From Fen-549 sp964636655 (GTDB lineage: Bacteria > Actinomycetota > Thermoleophilia > Gaiellales > Gaiellaceae), in NCBI GenBank assembly GCA_964636655.1, contig CAZWTK010000007.1, positions 5,301 to 69,300 of the forward strand: 64,000 nt of DNA, in the 5' to 3' direction. The notes under the pieces were generated by a model. It saw only the letters and a list, made by a program, of their open reading frames with translations, was not told the origin of the DNA and ran no database searches. Shown here in pieces: positions 33,410 through 41,359 of the stretch (position 1 is its first letter; every line of letters starts with the position of its first letter). The translations under genes were made by a program, and so were the position numbers.

Positions 33410-35389
33410 CTAGCCGGCGCGGAATAGTGACGACTTCGGGGCTAGTGACTCCGCGCGCCTCAGACTCTCCTGGGCGCCGATAATGTCTCCCAACTTGGCG
33501 TCGAGGCGCGAAGCTACGAGCCACAGGTGGTAATCGGTCGAGTCGCGCGCGATCGCTTTCTCGATCCAAGCATAGGCTTGTTTGATACGCCCTTCACGCT
33601 CGGTCACCAGCGAAAGCTGGAGATACGGGCTAGAGGCCCACGGTTGGAGGTTGCGAGCGTCCATGGCGGCGCGAAGCGCTTCCGCCGTGTTCTTCTTGTC
33701 GACGTATGCCTTGCTGTCTTTGATCCTGAGCTGGGAGAGGAGAGGAATGCCCTGAGCGCAGATGAGTAGCCACATCGCGAAGAGCGCCGCTACTCCCAAT
33801 CTGAATTGCTTCTGCCGCGCGCGCGAGCCGTTCGGTTTGGCCTTGGTGACCAGCCGTGGTGGACTCGGCTCGGAAACCCCATTGCTGCAGATAAGTGCAA
33901 GCGCGACGAAACCAACTCCGGCTACGACCGTGAGTTCCCACATCCAATCGACCCCCGCGGCGGCCGAGAACGCCGCGAACATAGAGGTCAACGCCGCCAG
34001 CGCGACGCGTCTATCACCCGAGCTCTTGAGTGAACGCCGCACTCCGATGCCTATTCCGCCGAGTGCAAACGCCAGAACCAAGGCGAATCCGGGCAAACCC
34101 AGCTCTCCGAGCGACTCGAGATACAGCGAGTGGGCATCTCTCGCCGGAAAGTAGAAGCTCTGGTGCTTCGTCCACCATGCTTCGTACGAGCCCGCTCCGT
34201 TCCCGATTACGGGGTGGCTCTCCCACTGCTCGAGCGCCGAGCCCCATAACTGCCAGCGGCCGTTGCTGCGCCCGCTTAGCAGGTGCGCGTTCGTATAGTT
34301 CGCGGTCGAGATCGGTTTGTACTCTTCGGGCGAGCGCTTGAAGACCTGGAATTGCCGGATGGGGTGAGTGGCGACGACCCCAACCGCAAAGAGCGCGACG
34401 ACCAGTACAACCGTCCCGCGGCCTAGCCATGGCGTGGGCCGGAAGTCGTGCCTGCGCGCCAGGCGAAGTGCAGCCTCGCGACTCGCTGCGTACGCCGCGC
34501 CCGCGAGCAGGCAGGACAGGCTCACGAGGAGCGCCGCGCTTCTCCCCTGGCGCTCGGCCAGATCGCTGCCGAGCACCCCGTTTACCAGTGTGTTACGGGT
34601 GGCGAGCGTGGCTATCGCAGCGACGCTTCCTGCTCCTGCCCAGAACAGTGCTCCGGCCGCGACCCAGCGCCTCTCGGTGAGCGCGAGAAATACGACCACG
34701 CCGATAAACGCCGTCGCGAAGCCGCCGCGAGACGAAGCGAGATAGATAACACAGACGATGCCCGGGATTGGGGCGATCGCCAGCCCTCGAACGGCCGCCC
34801 TCGTATCGGAGATTGCGATCCGGAGCAGCAGCGGTATGGCGAGCGCTACGAATATCGCCAGCCCGTTCCAATACCCCAGGGGGAAGCTGAGTCGGGTCGC
34901 AACGGTACTTCCCAAGACCTTCAGGCCTTGATCCGGGAAGGTGCCGGGGAAGAACCGACTGATCAGAGCGACGAGCGCCACCAGCGGGATGGCGATCGCC
35001 AGTCCGTCGCACCAGCGATAAAACGATGTGCGCCCGACCGTGAGCAGCGTGAAGACGAAGATGGCGAGGAAGAGAGAGACGCGGTTGAACTCGTCGAACG
35101 CATTCTCGGCGCTTGGCGCCCAGAACACCGACGCGAACGTCCAGGCGCAGAGCGCGGCGATCAGCCCGCCCATCACCAGGGACGCTCTGGTCGCGCTCCC
35201 CAGCGTGAGCGCTCTCAGCGCGACCCCGACGATCACCGCCCACCAGATAGCTATCGCGAGCGTGTTGCGGCTGGGCAGGTAGTAGCTCCCGTTGTCGTAC
35301 GCGGCCACGAAAGTGACGGCCGCAACCGAGAGCGGAATCAAAAAGCTCGGCGACAGCGCGACCGAGCGGATTCGGTTAATCAGCGGCAC
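33410..35389 (-). CDS. O-antigen ligase/polymerase-like protein with C-terminal TPR-like helices
   Basis: The 659-residue protein has about twelve hydrophobic helices, a loop with WQLWGSALEQWESHPVIGNG then AGSYEAWWTKHQ and DAHSLYLESLGELGLPGFAL (the Wzy_C pattern, including the H in DAHS), and a cytoplasmic or outer C-terminal region of about 130 residues with repeating helices (ALRAAMDARNLQPWASSPYL, AYAWIEKAIARDSTDYHLWL), typical of TPR-type extensions. GTG start at 35389. It is much longer than the other two Wzy-like proteins. Divergent from the small secreted protein gene. Confidence 0.87.
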   Translation of the reverse strand: MPLINRIRSVALSPSFLIPLSVAAVTFVAAYDNGSYYLPSRNTLAIAIWWAVIVGVALRALTLGSATRASLVMGGLIAALCAWTFASVFWAPSAENAFDEFNRVSLFLAIFVFTLLTVGRTSFYRWCDGLAIAIPLVALVALISRFFPGTFPDQGLKVLGSTVATRLSFPLGYWNGLAIFVALAIPLLLRIAISDTRAAVRGLAIAPIPGIVCVIYLASSRGGFATAFIGVVVFLALTERRWVAAGALFWAGAGSVAAIATLATRNTLVNGVLGSDLAERQGRSAALLVSLSCLLAGAAYAASREAALRLARRHDFRPTPWLGRGTVVLVVALFAVGVVATHPIRQFQVFKRSPEEYKPISTANYTNAHLLSGRSNGRWQLWGSALEQWESHPVIGNGAGSYEAWWTKHQSFYFPARDAHSLYLESLGELGLPGFALVLAFALGGIGIGVRRSLKSSGDRRVALAALTSMFAAFSAAAGVDWMWELTVVAGVGFVALALICSNGVSEPSPPRLVTKAKPNGSRARQKQFRLGVAALFAMWLLICAQGIPLLSQLRIKDSKAYVDKKNTAEALRAAMDARNLQPWASSPYLQLSLVTEREGRIKQAYAWIEKAIARDSTDYHLWLVASRLDAKLGDIIGAQESLRRAESLAPKSSLFRAG

Positions 35390-35445
35390 GATCCGGTAGA
35401 ATAGTCACTTCCTGTTGCGCAACCGACGAGAAAGGCTAGGTCGGC

Positions 35446-35910
35446 TTGTTTTCTCCCAACCGAATCGTCGTCTGCCTGTTGTTTATTGCGCTGCTGGCTC
35501 CCTCTGCCGCGGCGGCATCATCTGGTGCTGGCGGCTGCTCGGCATGCGATCAGTATCGCGAGCCTCCGGCGCCGTCTGGCGGCTCCAAAGCCGGGTCCAA
35601 GACGAAGAGCGCGAAGCTGCCCAAGGCAACCGAGAAGGCGCTCAAGTCTGCGAAGAACGTCAAATCTACGAAGAGCAGTACGCGCAAGAAGATCGAGGCA
35701 ATAGTCACCCTCTCGAACCTGGGTGCGCCGACTTCGAGCATTCCGACCGCCCAGAACCCTGACTCGTCGCTCTTCAGATCTCTCGGAGCCTCGATCGTGT
35801 CGCCGGGGTCGGGCAGCGTGGGCCGCCTCGCGATCCTGCTGGCTGCGATCATCGGTATCACCGCCGTGATTGCGACGACGGCTGTTCGAAAACAGCGCAT
35901 CCAACGCTGA
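35446..35910 (+). CDS. Small secreted/anchored Lys-rich protein
   Basis: The 154-residue product has a signal peptide (VVCLLFIALLAPSAAAASSG), a short CSAC motif, a Lys/Ser/Thr-rich middle (KSAKLPKATEKALKSAKNVK), and a C-terminal hydrophobic helix (LAILLAAIIGITAVIATTAV) followed by RKQRIQR, the layout of a surface protein anchored by its C terminus. The start is TTG at 35446 after GAAAGG. I do not recognise the family. Divergent from the polymerase gene 57 bases away. Confidence 0.62.
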   Translation: MFSPNRIVVCLLFIALLAPSAAAASSGAGGCSACDQYREPPAPSGGSKAGSKTKSAKLPKATEKALKSAKNVKSTKSSTRKKIEAIVTLSNLGAPTSSIPTAQNPDSSLFRSLGASIVSPGSGSVGRLAILLAAIIGITAVIATTAVRKQRIQR

Positions 35911-36063
35911 GGCCCGTCCTGCGCCGCGCCCATCGAGGTCGGCGCGCCGACGGCGAGTTCCGTTACTCCAGCGAGCGCGGCAGTTTGCTTGGAGGGAGCC
36001 GTTATGCTCTTCGGCAAACGGGGTGAGACTCCGCCCGTCGGTCTCGTGATTCTTCCGCGCGCT

Positions 36064-37596
36064 CTAGCAGGTTCCCCAGACGCAACCCTTCCAGGATTTC
36101 TTGGGAGCCTTCAGCGAGAAGGGGATAGATTGATCGCTGTTGTCGGAGAGCCGAGCTCGCAGGGAGGCGGTCTTCGCGGGCTTGGGAATAGAGCCCTTGA
36201 AGATGCCGTAGCGGTTGGCTTTCAGCACCTTGACCCGCTTCCACTTGCCGTGGGACTTGCGCTCGATCACAACTACGGCTTTCTTACCGGTAGGCGTCCG
36301 CCCCCAGAGAAGTACGGTCGACTTCTTCTCCGAGACGACCTCTGGGTAGGCGACAAAGGGGAAGCGGAAGGCCCGCAGCACCGGCTTGGCGCGATCGGTT
36401 GAGATGCCGCCGGAGCCGGCGTAGTAGAGGCCGGACTGCCAGTACGAGGTGGCCCTCGGCTGGTCGCGGAGGATGAACCAGGACACGAGCGACACGCCGG
36501 AGCTCCACATCCGGTAGAGAGTCTCGGCGACCCAGCGTGTCTCGAGCGCGATCGGAACGCCCTTCGGATCGGGAGGCTTGGAGTCCCAGCTGAACTCGGT
36601 CACCCAGAGGCGGACTCTCTTTTTCGCGACGACGTGCTTGGCCTTGATGGCGGCGTTCAGTACGGCTCGCATCTCGCCCATGTCGCCGAGCGACACGTTG
36701 CCGTGAAGCCTCGCCTTGGTCGTCGGGCCGCCCTGGGTGTAGGGGTGGTGCGACCAGATGTCGAACTTCGTCTTTTTCTTGCAGGCCGACTTGTAGACGA
36801 TCGAGACCTTTCGGGTCTTCTTGTTGCGAACTTTCTTCTCGCGGATGCAGAGGACTTTCTCCATGAAGACGAGCGGCTTGGTCGCGCTTCGATTCTTCGA
36901 TCCGACGCCGAACGGCGCCGTCTCGCCACCGATGACGACGTTGCTGGAGTTCACCGCATGCAGGGCGCCGGCCGCGGCGTTGAGCATCGAGCGGTACCAG
37001 CGCGGGCTGACCGCCTTCCCCTTCACCGTCTGGGGGGCCAGGAAGTTGTTCAGGTTGGGCTCGTTCCAGATCGCCCAGTACCGCACCCGGGGTAGATCTC
37101 CGAAGTTCCCGCTGTAGCGATGCGCCGCTGCCGTCATGAATTGCGCCAGCGCGCTCGGGCTCGGCTTGTAGGTCCCGCTGTTGGCCGAGCCGTGCGATGA
37201 GCCCTCCGCCCAGAGCGGCGCGGAGGCGATGACCAATCTCGGCTTCAACCCCGCTGCCGCGGCTGCTCGTAACCTGCCGTCGTAGTAGGACCATCTGTAG
37301 TTGGGATCGGCGGGATCTTTGGGCTGAAAACCGGCGGGTTTCGTGGCCCCCGCGGGCGCGACGGACGACCAGAACATGCGGATCTCGACGTACTTGGCGC
37401 CCGCTGCGCGGATGCGCTCGAACTGCGTCGTGTTATCGGCGTCGGAAGCGAGATGTATGTAGCCGACTCCGGTCTCGAGCCCGCCCGCCGCCGTCTTGAC
37501 CGTGGCCGCCTTCCGTGCTCCGTAGGCACTGGTTGCGACAACGGCAAAGACCAGCGCGGCAAGGAGGACGAAACTCGCTCTAAGAAGCTTACGCAT
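36064..37596 (-). CDS. Secreted clan-A glycoside hydrolase-like protein
   Basis: The 510-residue protein has a signal peptide (LLRASFVLLAALVFAVVATS) and a TIM-barrel hydrolase domain. YWAIWNEPNLNNF carries the acid/base Glu (Glu179) of clan GH-A, and RLWVTEFSWDSK provides the probable nucleophile (Glu334), 155 residues later, as in GH5/GH39/GH53-like enzymes. IWSHHPYTQGG sits between them. The C-terminal 110 residues look like a beta-sandwich (VVVIERKSHGKWKRVKVLKA). It probably cleaves or remodels an extracellular polysaccharide. The polysaccharide locus next to it suggests a role in glycan turnover; the substrate is unknown. Confidence 0.83.
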   Translation of the reverse strand: MRKLLRASFVLLAALVFAVVATSAYGARKAATVKTAAGGLETGVGYIHLASDADNTTQFERIRAAGAKYVEIRMFWSSVAPAGATKPAGFQPKDPADPNYRWSYYDGRLRAAAAAGLKPRLVIASAPLWAEGSSHGSANSGTYKPSPSALAQFMTAAAHRYSGNFGDLPRVRYWAIWNEPNLNNFLAPQTVKGKAVSPRWYRSMLNAAAGALHAVNSSNVVIGGETAPFGVGSKNRSATKPLVFMEKVLCIREKKVRNKKTRKVSIVYKSACKKKTKFDIWSHHPYTQGGPTTKARLHGNVSLGDMGEMRAVLNAAIKAKHVVAKKRVRLWVTEFSWDSKPPDPKGVPIALETRWVAETLYRMWSSGVSLVSWFILRDQPRATSYWQSGLYYAGSGGISTDRAKPVLRAFRFPFVAYPEVVSEKKSTVLLWGRTPTGKKAVVVIERKSHGKWKRVKVLKANRYGIFKGSIPKPAKTASLRARLSDNSDQSIPFSLKAPKKSWKGCVWGTC

Positions 37597-38048
37597 GGGG
37601 AGTCAGGGTACCGATACCCCTTTGGAGTCGTCGGGGAAAAGGGGTACCCGGACGTAAAACGCTCGTAAAGCCTGAGCATTCCGTACGCCGGCGTGTCGGA
37701 ACAGCGTGACTCGTCGCTCGACTCGTGGATGATCTGAAGAGCTGCAATAGAGCGAAACTGCCGTTCAACGAGAATCGCCATCTCGCGTTCTCGGGGCGCC
37801 GCCGCCTTCAGGCTCATTCTCTCTTCGATTGCAGATACCAGATACGAGCGCGTGGCGCCCGGCTAGTCCGAGCTTGGCGTTAGCGCGCAGCTTCATCCGG
37901 TACCTCCTTGGGCGTAGGTCGTGGCGGACTCACAGCCTCAAAGGAGGCCCGGATGTCTTCTCAGGCGTTCACAACGTGTGTGGGCACGTCATCTAGGAGC
38001 AGACGAGGCGCCCGCCGAAGGCGCGCAAACTCGTATACCAAAGTCATA
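37597..38048. other. Intergenic region upstream of the glycoside hydrolase
   Basis: This stretch holds the leader of the hydrolase gene, with a perfect 9-base inverted repeat TACCCCTTT/AAAGGGGTA at 37615-37623 and 37638-37646 close to the start codon, and several nearby GGTACC palindromes. The remainder up to the tRNA hairpin shows no coding signal I can defend. Confidence 0.5.
37615..37646. promoter_or_regulatory. Inverted repeat in the hydrolase leader
   Basis: TACCCCTTT and AAAGGGGTA form a perfect 9-base inverted repeat with a 14-base spacer, 18 bases upstream of the hydrolase start on the minus strand. It could be an operator or an mRNA hairpin near the ribosome binding site. Confidence 0.45.
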
Positions 38049-38091
38049 CCAGCGAAAGTCTTCGCCGGCTCTGCCGGCGGACTTTCGCTGG
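38049..38091 (-). terminator. Hairpin downstream of tRNA-Val
   Basis: CCAGCGAAAGTC (38049-38060) pairs perfectly with GACTTTCGCTGG (38080-38091), and CGCCGG/CCGGCG close the inner stem over CTCTG. It begins six bases beyond the tRNA 3' end on the same strand, a place where a transcription terminator is expected, although no T-run follows. Confidence 0.6.
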
Positions 38092-38096
38092 AGAAG

Positions 38097-38169
38097 TGGG
38101 CGGTGCCGGTCTCGAACCAGCGACCTCCTGCTTGTAAGGCAGGCGCTCTCCCAGCTGAGCTAACCGCCC
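38097..38169 (-). tRNA. tRNA-Val (anticodon TAC)
   Basis: The minus strand reads as a 73-base cloverleaf: acceptor GGGCGGT pairing with ACCGCCC, discriminator A, D arm with AGCTCAGCTGGGAGAGC, anticodon stem CCTGC/GCAGG over the loop CTTACAA (anticodon TAC, read as UAC for Val), and T arm GGTTCGAGACC. No CCA is encoded. It is isolated from other RNA genes and followed by a hairpin. Confidence 0.96.
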
Positions 38170-38391
38170 GCGCTGCAAGTGTTCCACATCCAACCGAAGC
38201 CGGTGCGCCAGGCCCTCTCCCTTGCCTACAGGCTGCTTGGTATTCGAGAAAGCGGGTAGGGAAACGAAGTACGCCCTAAAAAGGGAATCCTGACTGTGCT
38301 CAAATCGAGTTTACATTCCCAACTACCGTTCAAGAGCATCCCGAGGCGTCGGTGACCCATCTTGTCGAGAGAGGTCGCGGAGATTGAGGCG

Positions 38392-39480
38392 ATGAATACT
38401 CCCGAGTCGAGATCGGAGTATGCCAGCGCCCTGTGGACGTACATCGCCACCGAGAGCGAGGAAGCGCTGGCACGCGCTCGCCAGTTCGGGAAAGCCGGCC
38501 TCCGGGCCGGTCTCGACTCGTCGGATGTTGCCCTGGCGCACTTCGAGGCGCTACGAGCCGGCGAGTCGTCGGACGCCGTCGACGGCGCGCTCGTGGCCGA
38601 GCGCGCCTCTCGCTTTCTCATCGAGGCGCTGCGGCCCTTCTCGAACGCCCGGCATCGGCTCGAGCAGATGAGCGAGGAGCTGGCCGGGATGAACGACACG
38701 CTGATCGAACGCACCAGAGAGCTCGAGATCGCCAACGGCGAGCTCGAGACTTTCAGCTACTCGATATCGCACGACCTGCGAACCTCTCTGCAGGCCGTGC
38801 TCGGTTTCGCGCAGACGCTGACCATCCGCCACTCGCAAGATCTCGAGCCGGAGGCTCGCCGCTGCATCGAGATGATCATCAAGGGTGCGCGGGGGATGAA
38901 CGAGCTGGTCGACGATCTGCTCGCACTGGCTCAGGCCAATCGCCTGCCACTCGATCTCGAATCGGTCGATCTAGGACTGCTGGCCCGCGAGGCGATCGGC
39001 GAGCTGGAGCAGCAGCTCGCCGCCTCTGATGTCGAACTGACGATCGGCGAGCTTCCCGTGGTCGATTGCGATCGCGGTCTGCTCAAGCGGGTGTTCGTGA
39101 ATCTCATCTCCAACGCGATCAAGTTCTCGCGCGAAGCGGAGCCAAAGGGGCGAGTCGAGATCGGTTCCTCGCGGCGTAGCAAGGGGCAGGTTCTGTTCGT
39201 TCGGGACAACGGCGTCGGGTTCGACATGGGCCAGTCGGGCCGGCTGTTCCAGGCATTCCAACGCTTACACGGCGGCGGCGATTTCGAGGGGACGGGCGTC
39301 GGCCTCGCGCTCGTTGCCCGCATCGTCGATCGGCACGGGGGCCGCGTCTGGGCCGAGTCGGAGCCCGGGAAGGGCGCCACCTTTTACTTCACGCTCGCCG
39401 CCGAAGGAGCCGGCACCGCTTCGAGCCACGGCGGTAGCTCGGCAGGCCGGGGGCACAAGCAGAGCGTGTCAGGCGGATAG
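38392..39480 (+). CDS. Sensor histidine kinase with RsbU_N-like input domain
   Basis: The 362-residue protein has an N-terminal four-helix domain with WTYIATESEEALARARQFGK and GLDSSDVALAHFEAL, resembling the RsbU N-terminal (phosphatase-regulator binding) domain, a coiled coil, then a HisKA domain with SYSISHDLRTSLQAVLGFAQ (phospho-accepting His), and an HATPase domain with NLISNAIKFSREAE (N box), VRDNGVGFDMGQSGRLFQAF (G1), and GTGVGLALVARIVDRHGG (G2). It has no transmembrane segment, so it is probably cytoplasmic. The ATG at 38392 was preferred to a TTG at 38362. The last 12 bases overlap the end of the convergent DUF2156 gene. RsbU_N domains bind RsbT-like switch proteins in stress-sigma pathways; that role is inference here. 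Confidence 0.85.
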   Translation: MNTPESRSEYASALWTYIATESEEALARARQFGKAGLRAGLDSSDVALAHFEALRAGESSDAVDGALVAERASRFLIEALRPFSNARHRLEQMSEELAGMNDTLIERTRELEIANGELETFSYSISHDLRTSLQAVLGFAQTLTIRHSQDLEPEARRCIEMIIKGARGMNELVDDLLALAQANRLPLDLESVDLGLLAREAIGELEQQLAASDVELTIGELPVVDCDRGLLKRVFVNLISNAIKFSREAEPKGRVEIGSSRRSKGQVLFVRDNGVGFDMGQSGRLFQAFQRLHGGGDFEGTGVGLALVARIVDRHGGRVWAESEPGKGATFYFTLAAEGAGTASSHGGSSAGRGHKQSVSGG

Positions 39481-40482
39481 GACTCGCAGCGCCGCCCGAA
39501 TGGCGGCCGGGCGCGGGAGCGCGGGCAGGAAGGCGAGATAGCGCGGGTGCCACTCGCTGGGCTCGAAACGCGCCTCGTAGCGAGCCATCGCGCTGAAGCC
39601 GTAGCGGTTGTCGACTCGCTGGATTGCGCGCGCCAGCATGCCGCCGATCCAGCGCGCACGCCCGTCGAGCTGATCTTCGACTCCGCGCATGGGGGCCATG
39701 GCGAACGCGGCTCCCGCGGCGCCGTCGGCCTGCAGGCGAGCCAGCGCCGTGGAGATCAGCAGCTCGGTCGCTCCGTTGGCGGCATCCGGGACGCGGAAGG
39801 AGTCCTCCAGGTACCAGCCGCCGATCGCGGGGATGTAAGCGCAGGTGAGGGCGGCCTCGGCCTTCCCGCCGCGGCGGGCGAGAAAGACGCGCTTGAGGGC
39901 CGCCTGCTCGAACGGCGCGGCGCGCAAGAAGGAGTTCGACTCGGGCCGCTTCAGAGCGGCTCGCCAGCGAGCGAGCACGTCCAGCACCTCGTTCTCGAGA
40001 TCGATGTCCCTCGTCTCGCTTGGCCGGTACTCCTCGATCTCCACGCCCATGCGGCGGGCGTGATTCGCCGCCCAGCGGTACTTCTTGCCGCGGTTGCCAC
40101 GAGGCGTATGCCAGCTGGCGAGGTCGAACCAGGGCTCCTCCCCGATCTTCAGCGCCGAGAAGCCGATCTCGATCGCCGTGCGCGCCGTCTGCTCGGATAC
40201 CGCCAGCAGGCAGACGGACCGGCGCTCGGCGCGCATGGCCCGCCCGAAGGCGCCGAGCAGCTCGGGCAGCTCCCACTCCGCGCAGAGCGGATCTGTCCAG
40301 ACGACGGCCGCCCGCGGTGACTCGAGATAACAGACGACACCTTCGCCGAGCGAGAAGGTTCGCCACGGCGCGTCGTAGCGCAGTAGAAAGGAGAGCGGTC
40401 CGGTACCGAAGAGATCGAGCTTGGCGAGGAAGCCCGCACCGTTCTCGCGCGTTTCCGGATGATCGACGAGCGTGCCGCTCAT
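39469..40482 (-). CDS. DUF2156 (MprF C-terminal-like) protein
   Basis: The 337-residue protein matches the soluble aminoacyl-transferase half of MprF/LysX: LLRYDAPWRTFSLGEGVVC, AVVWTDPLCAEWELPELLGA, EIGFSALKIGEEPWFDL, RGNRGKKYRWAANHARRMGV, FLARRGGKAEAALTCAYIPA and FAMAPMRGVED. The GNAT-like double fold of these enzymes moves an amino acid from aminoacyl-tRNA to phosphatidylglycerol. The membrane flippase half of MprF is not present here. Start ATG at 40482. It could change the charge of membrane lipids, but the substrate is unproven. Confidence 0.8.
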   Translation of the reverse strand: MSGTLVDHPETRENGAGFLAKLDLFGTGPLSFLLRYDAPWRTFSLGEGVVCYLESPRAAVVWTDPLCAEWELPELLGAFGRAMRAERRSVCLLAVSEQTARTAIEIGFSALKIGEEPWFDLASWHTPRGNRGKKYRWAANHARRMGVEIEEYRPSETRDIDLENEVLDVLARWRAALKRPESNSFLRAAPFEQAALKRVFLARRGGKAEAALTCAYIPAIGGWYLEDSFRVPDAANGATELLISTALARLQADGAAGAAFAMAPMRGVEDQLDGRARWIGGMLARAIQRVDNRYGFSAMARYEARFEPSEWHPRYLAFLPALPRPAAIRAALRVLSA

Positions 40483-40550
40483 TGCGCGAGACTCGGTCGA
40501 GGTCGAGTCTGTCGACCGACGAGGGCTTCGGCCATACCGCTTCCCATTCG

Positions 40551-40580
40551 TTGAGTTTCCCCACCGCCGGGGAAACTCAA
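40551..40580 (-). terminator. Perfect hairpin after the short-chain dehydrogenase gene
   Basis: TTGAGTTTCCCC (40551-40562) and GGGGAAACTCAA (40569-40580) are a perfect 12-base inverted repeat with a six-base loop. It follows the minus-strand dehydrogenase stop by 26 bases and precedes the DUF2156 start, so it probably ends or attenuates transcription between them. No T-run is visible. Confidence 0.65.
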
Positions 40581-40606
40581 TCGGAGAACGCCGTTGGCTC
40601 TCAAGG

Positions 40607-41326
40607 CTAACCGCGCCCCGGCACCAGGCTCAGCTCGGCCTCACCCGATTCGAGCAGGCTGAGGATCGCCTCGGCGACCCTCTCGGGCGGGTCGGCGGGC
40701 GGAATGCCGGGCGGCGGGCCGGTCGCGGCCTGCTCATCGGCGCCGATGGCGTTTGTCTCCAGGTCGGTCGCCGTGATGTAGGGGTAGAGCAGCGAGACGG
40801 CGATGCCGTCGGGAGCGAGCTCCTCGCGCGCGACCAGAGAGAGGTGGTTGAGAGCGGCCTTGCTCGAGGAGTAGCCGGCCGAGCCGGTGAGAATCATCTC
40901 GGTCGTCCCCGAGCTGACGTTGACGATCGCGCCCGAGCCCTGGCGGCGCATGATCGGAATCACGGCCTGCATCGCCTCGAGCGCCCCGATCAGGTTGAGC
41001 TCGAGAATCGATCGGAAGTCGGCGGGGTCGATGGTCTCGACGGAGGCGTTGAAGTCCTGGCCGGCGTTGTTGACCAGGCAGTCGATACGGCCGAGCCTCT
41101 CGATCGTGCGCTCGACCAGTGCGCGGATACTTTTCGCCTCGCGCATGTCGGTTCTAACGGCGAGCGAGCCCGGGATCTCTGCCGCGGTAGCGCGCAACGC
41201 CTCCTCGTTTCGCGCCGCGAGGACGACCTTCGCGCCCCTCGAGCCGAGCAAACGCGCCGTGGCGAGGCCGATGCCGCCGCTTGCGCCGGTGACGATGACC
41301 ACCTTGCCGGCGATCTGCATGCTCAC
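40607..41326 (-). CDS. Short-chain dehydrogenase/reductase
   Basis: The 239-residue protein is a classical SDR: VVIVTGASGGIGLATARLLG (TGxxxGxG cofactor loop), AARNEEAL, DCLVNNAGQDF (NNAG), AIVNVSSGTTEM (catalytic Ser) and YSSSKAALNHL (YxxxK with Tyr and Lys). AARNE after the second strand, with Arg, fits NADP(H). It reduces or oxidises an alcohol or ketone; the substrate cannot be told. Start GTG at 41326, alternative ATG two codons later. It lies after the GT39-like gene with a 33-base gap. Confidence 0.88.
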   Translation of the reverse strand: MSMQIAGKVVIVTGASGGIGLATARLLGSRGAKVVLAARNEEALRATAAEIPGSLAVRTDMREAKSIRALVERTIERLGRIDCLVNNAGQDFNASVETIDPADFRSILELNLIGALEAMQAVIPIMRRQGSGAIVNVSSGTTEMILTGSAGYSSSKAALNHLSLVAREELAPDGIAVSLLYPYITATDLETNAIGADEQAATGPPPGIPPADPPERVAEAILSLLESGEAELSLVPGRG

Positions 41327-41359
41327 TAGTTCCCCGGGTCGCCGTCGGCGTAATCACCG

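Noticed and set aside
34448..35404. Plus-strand open frame opposite the polymerase with TPR-like tail
   Set aside because: Charged, low-complexity sequence; the opposite strand encodes an integral membrane protein with family motifs.
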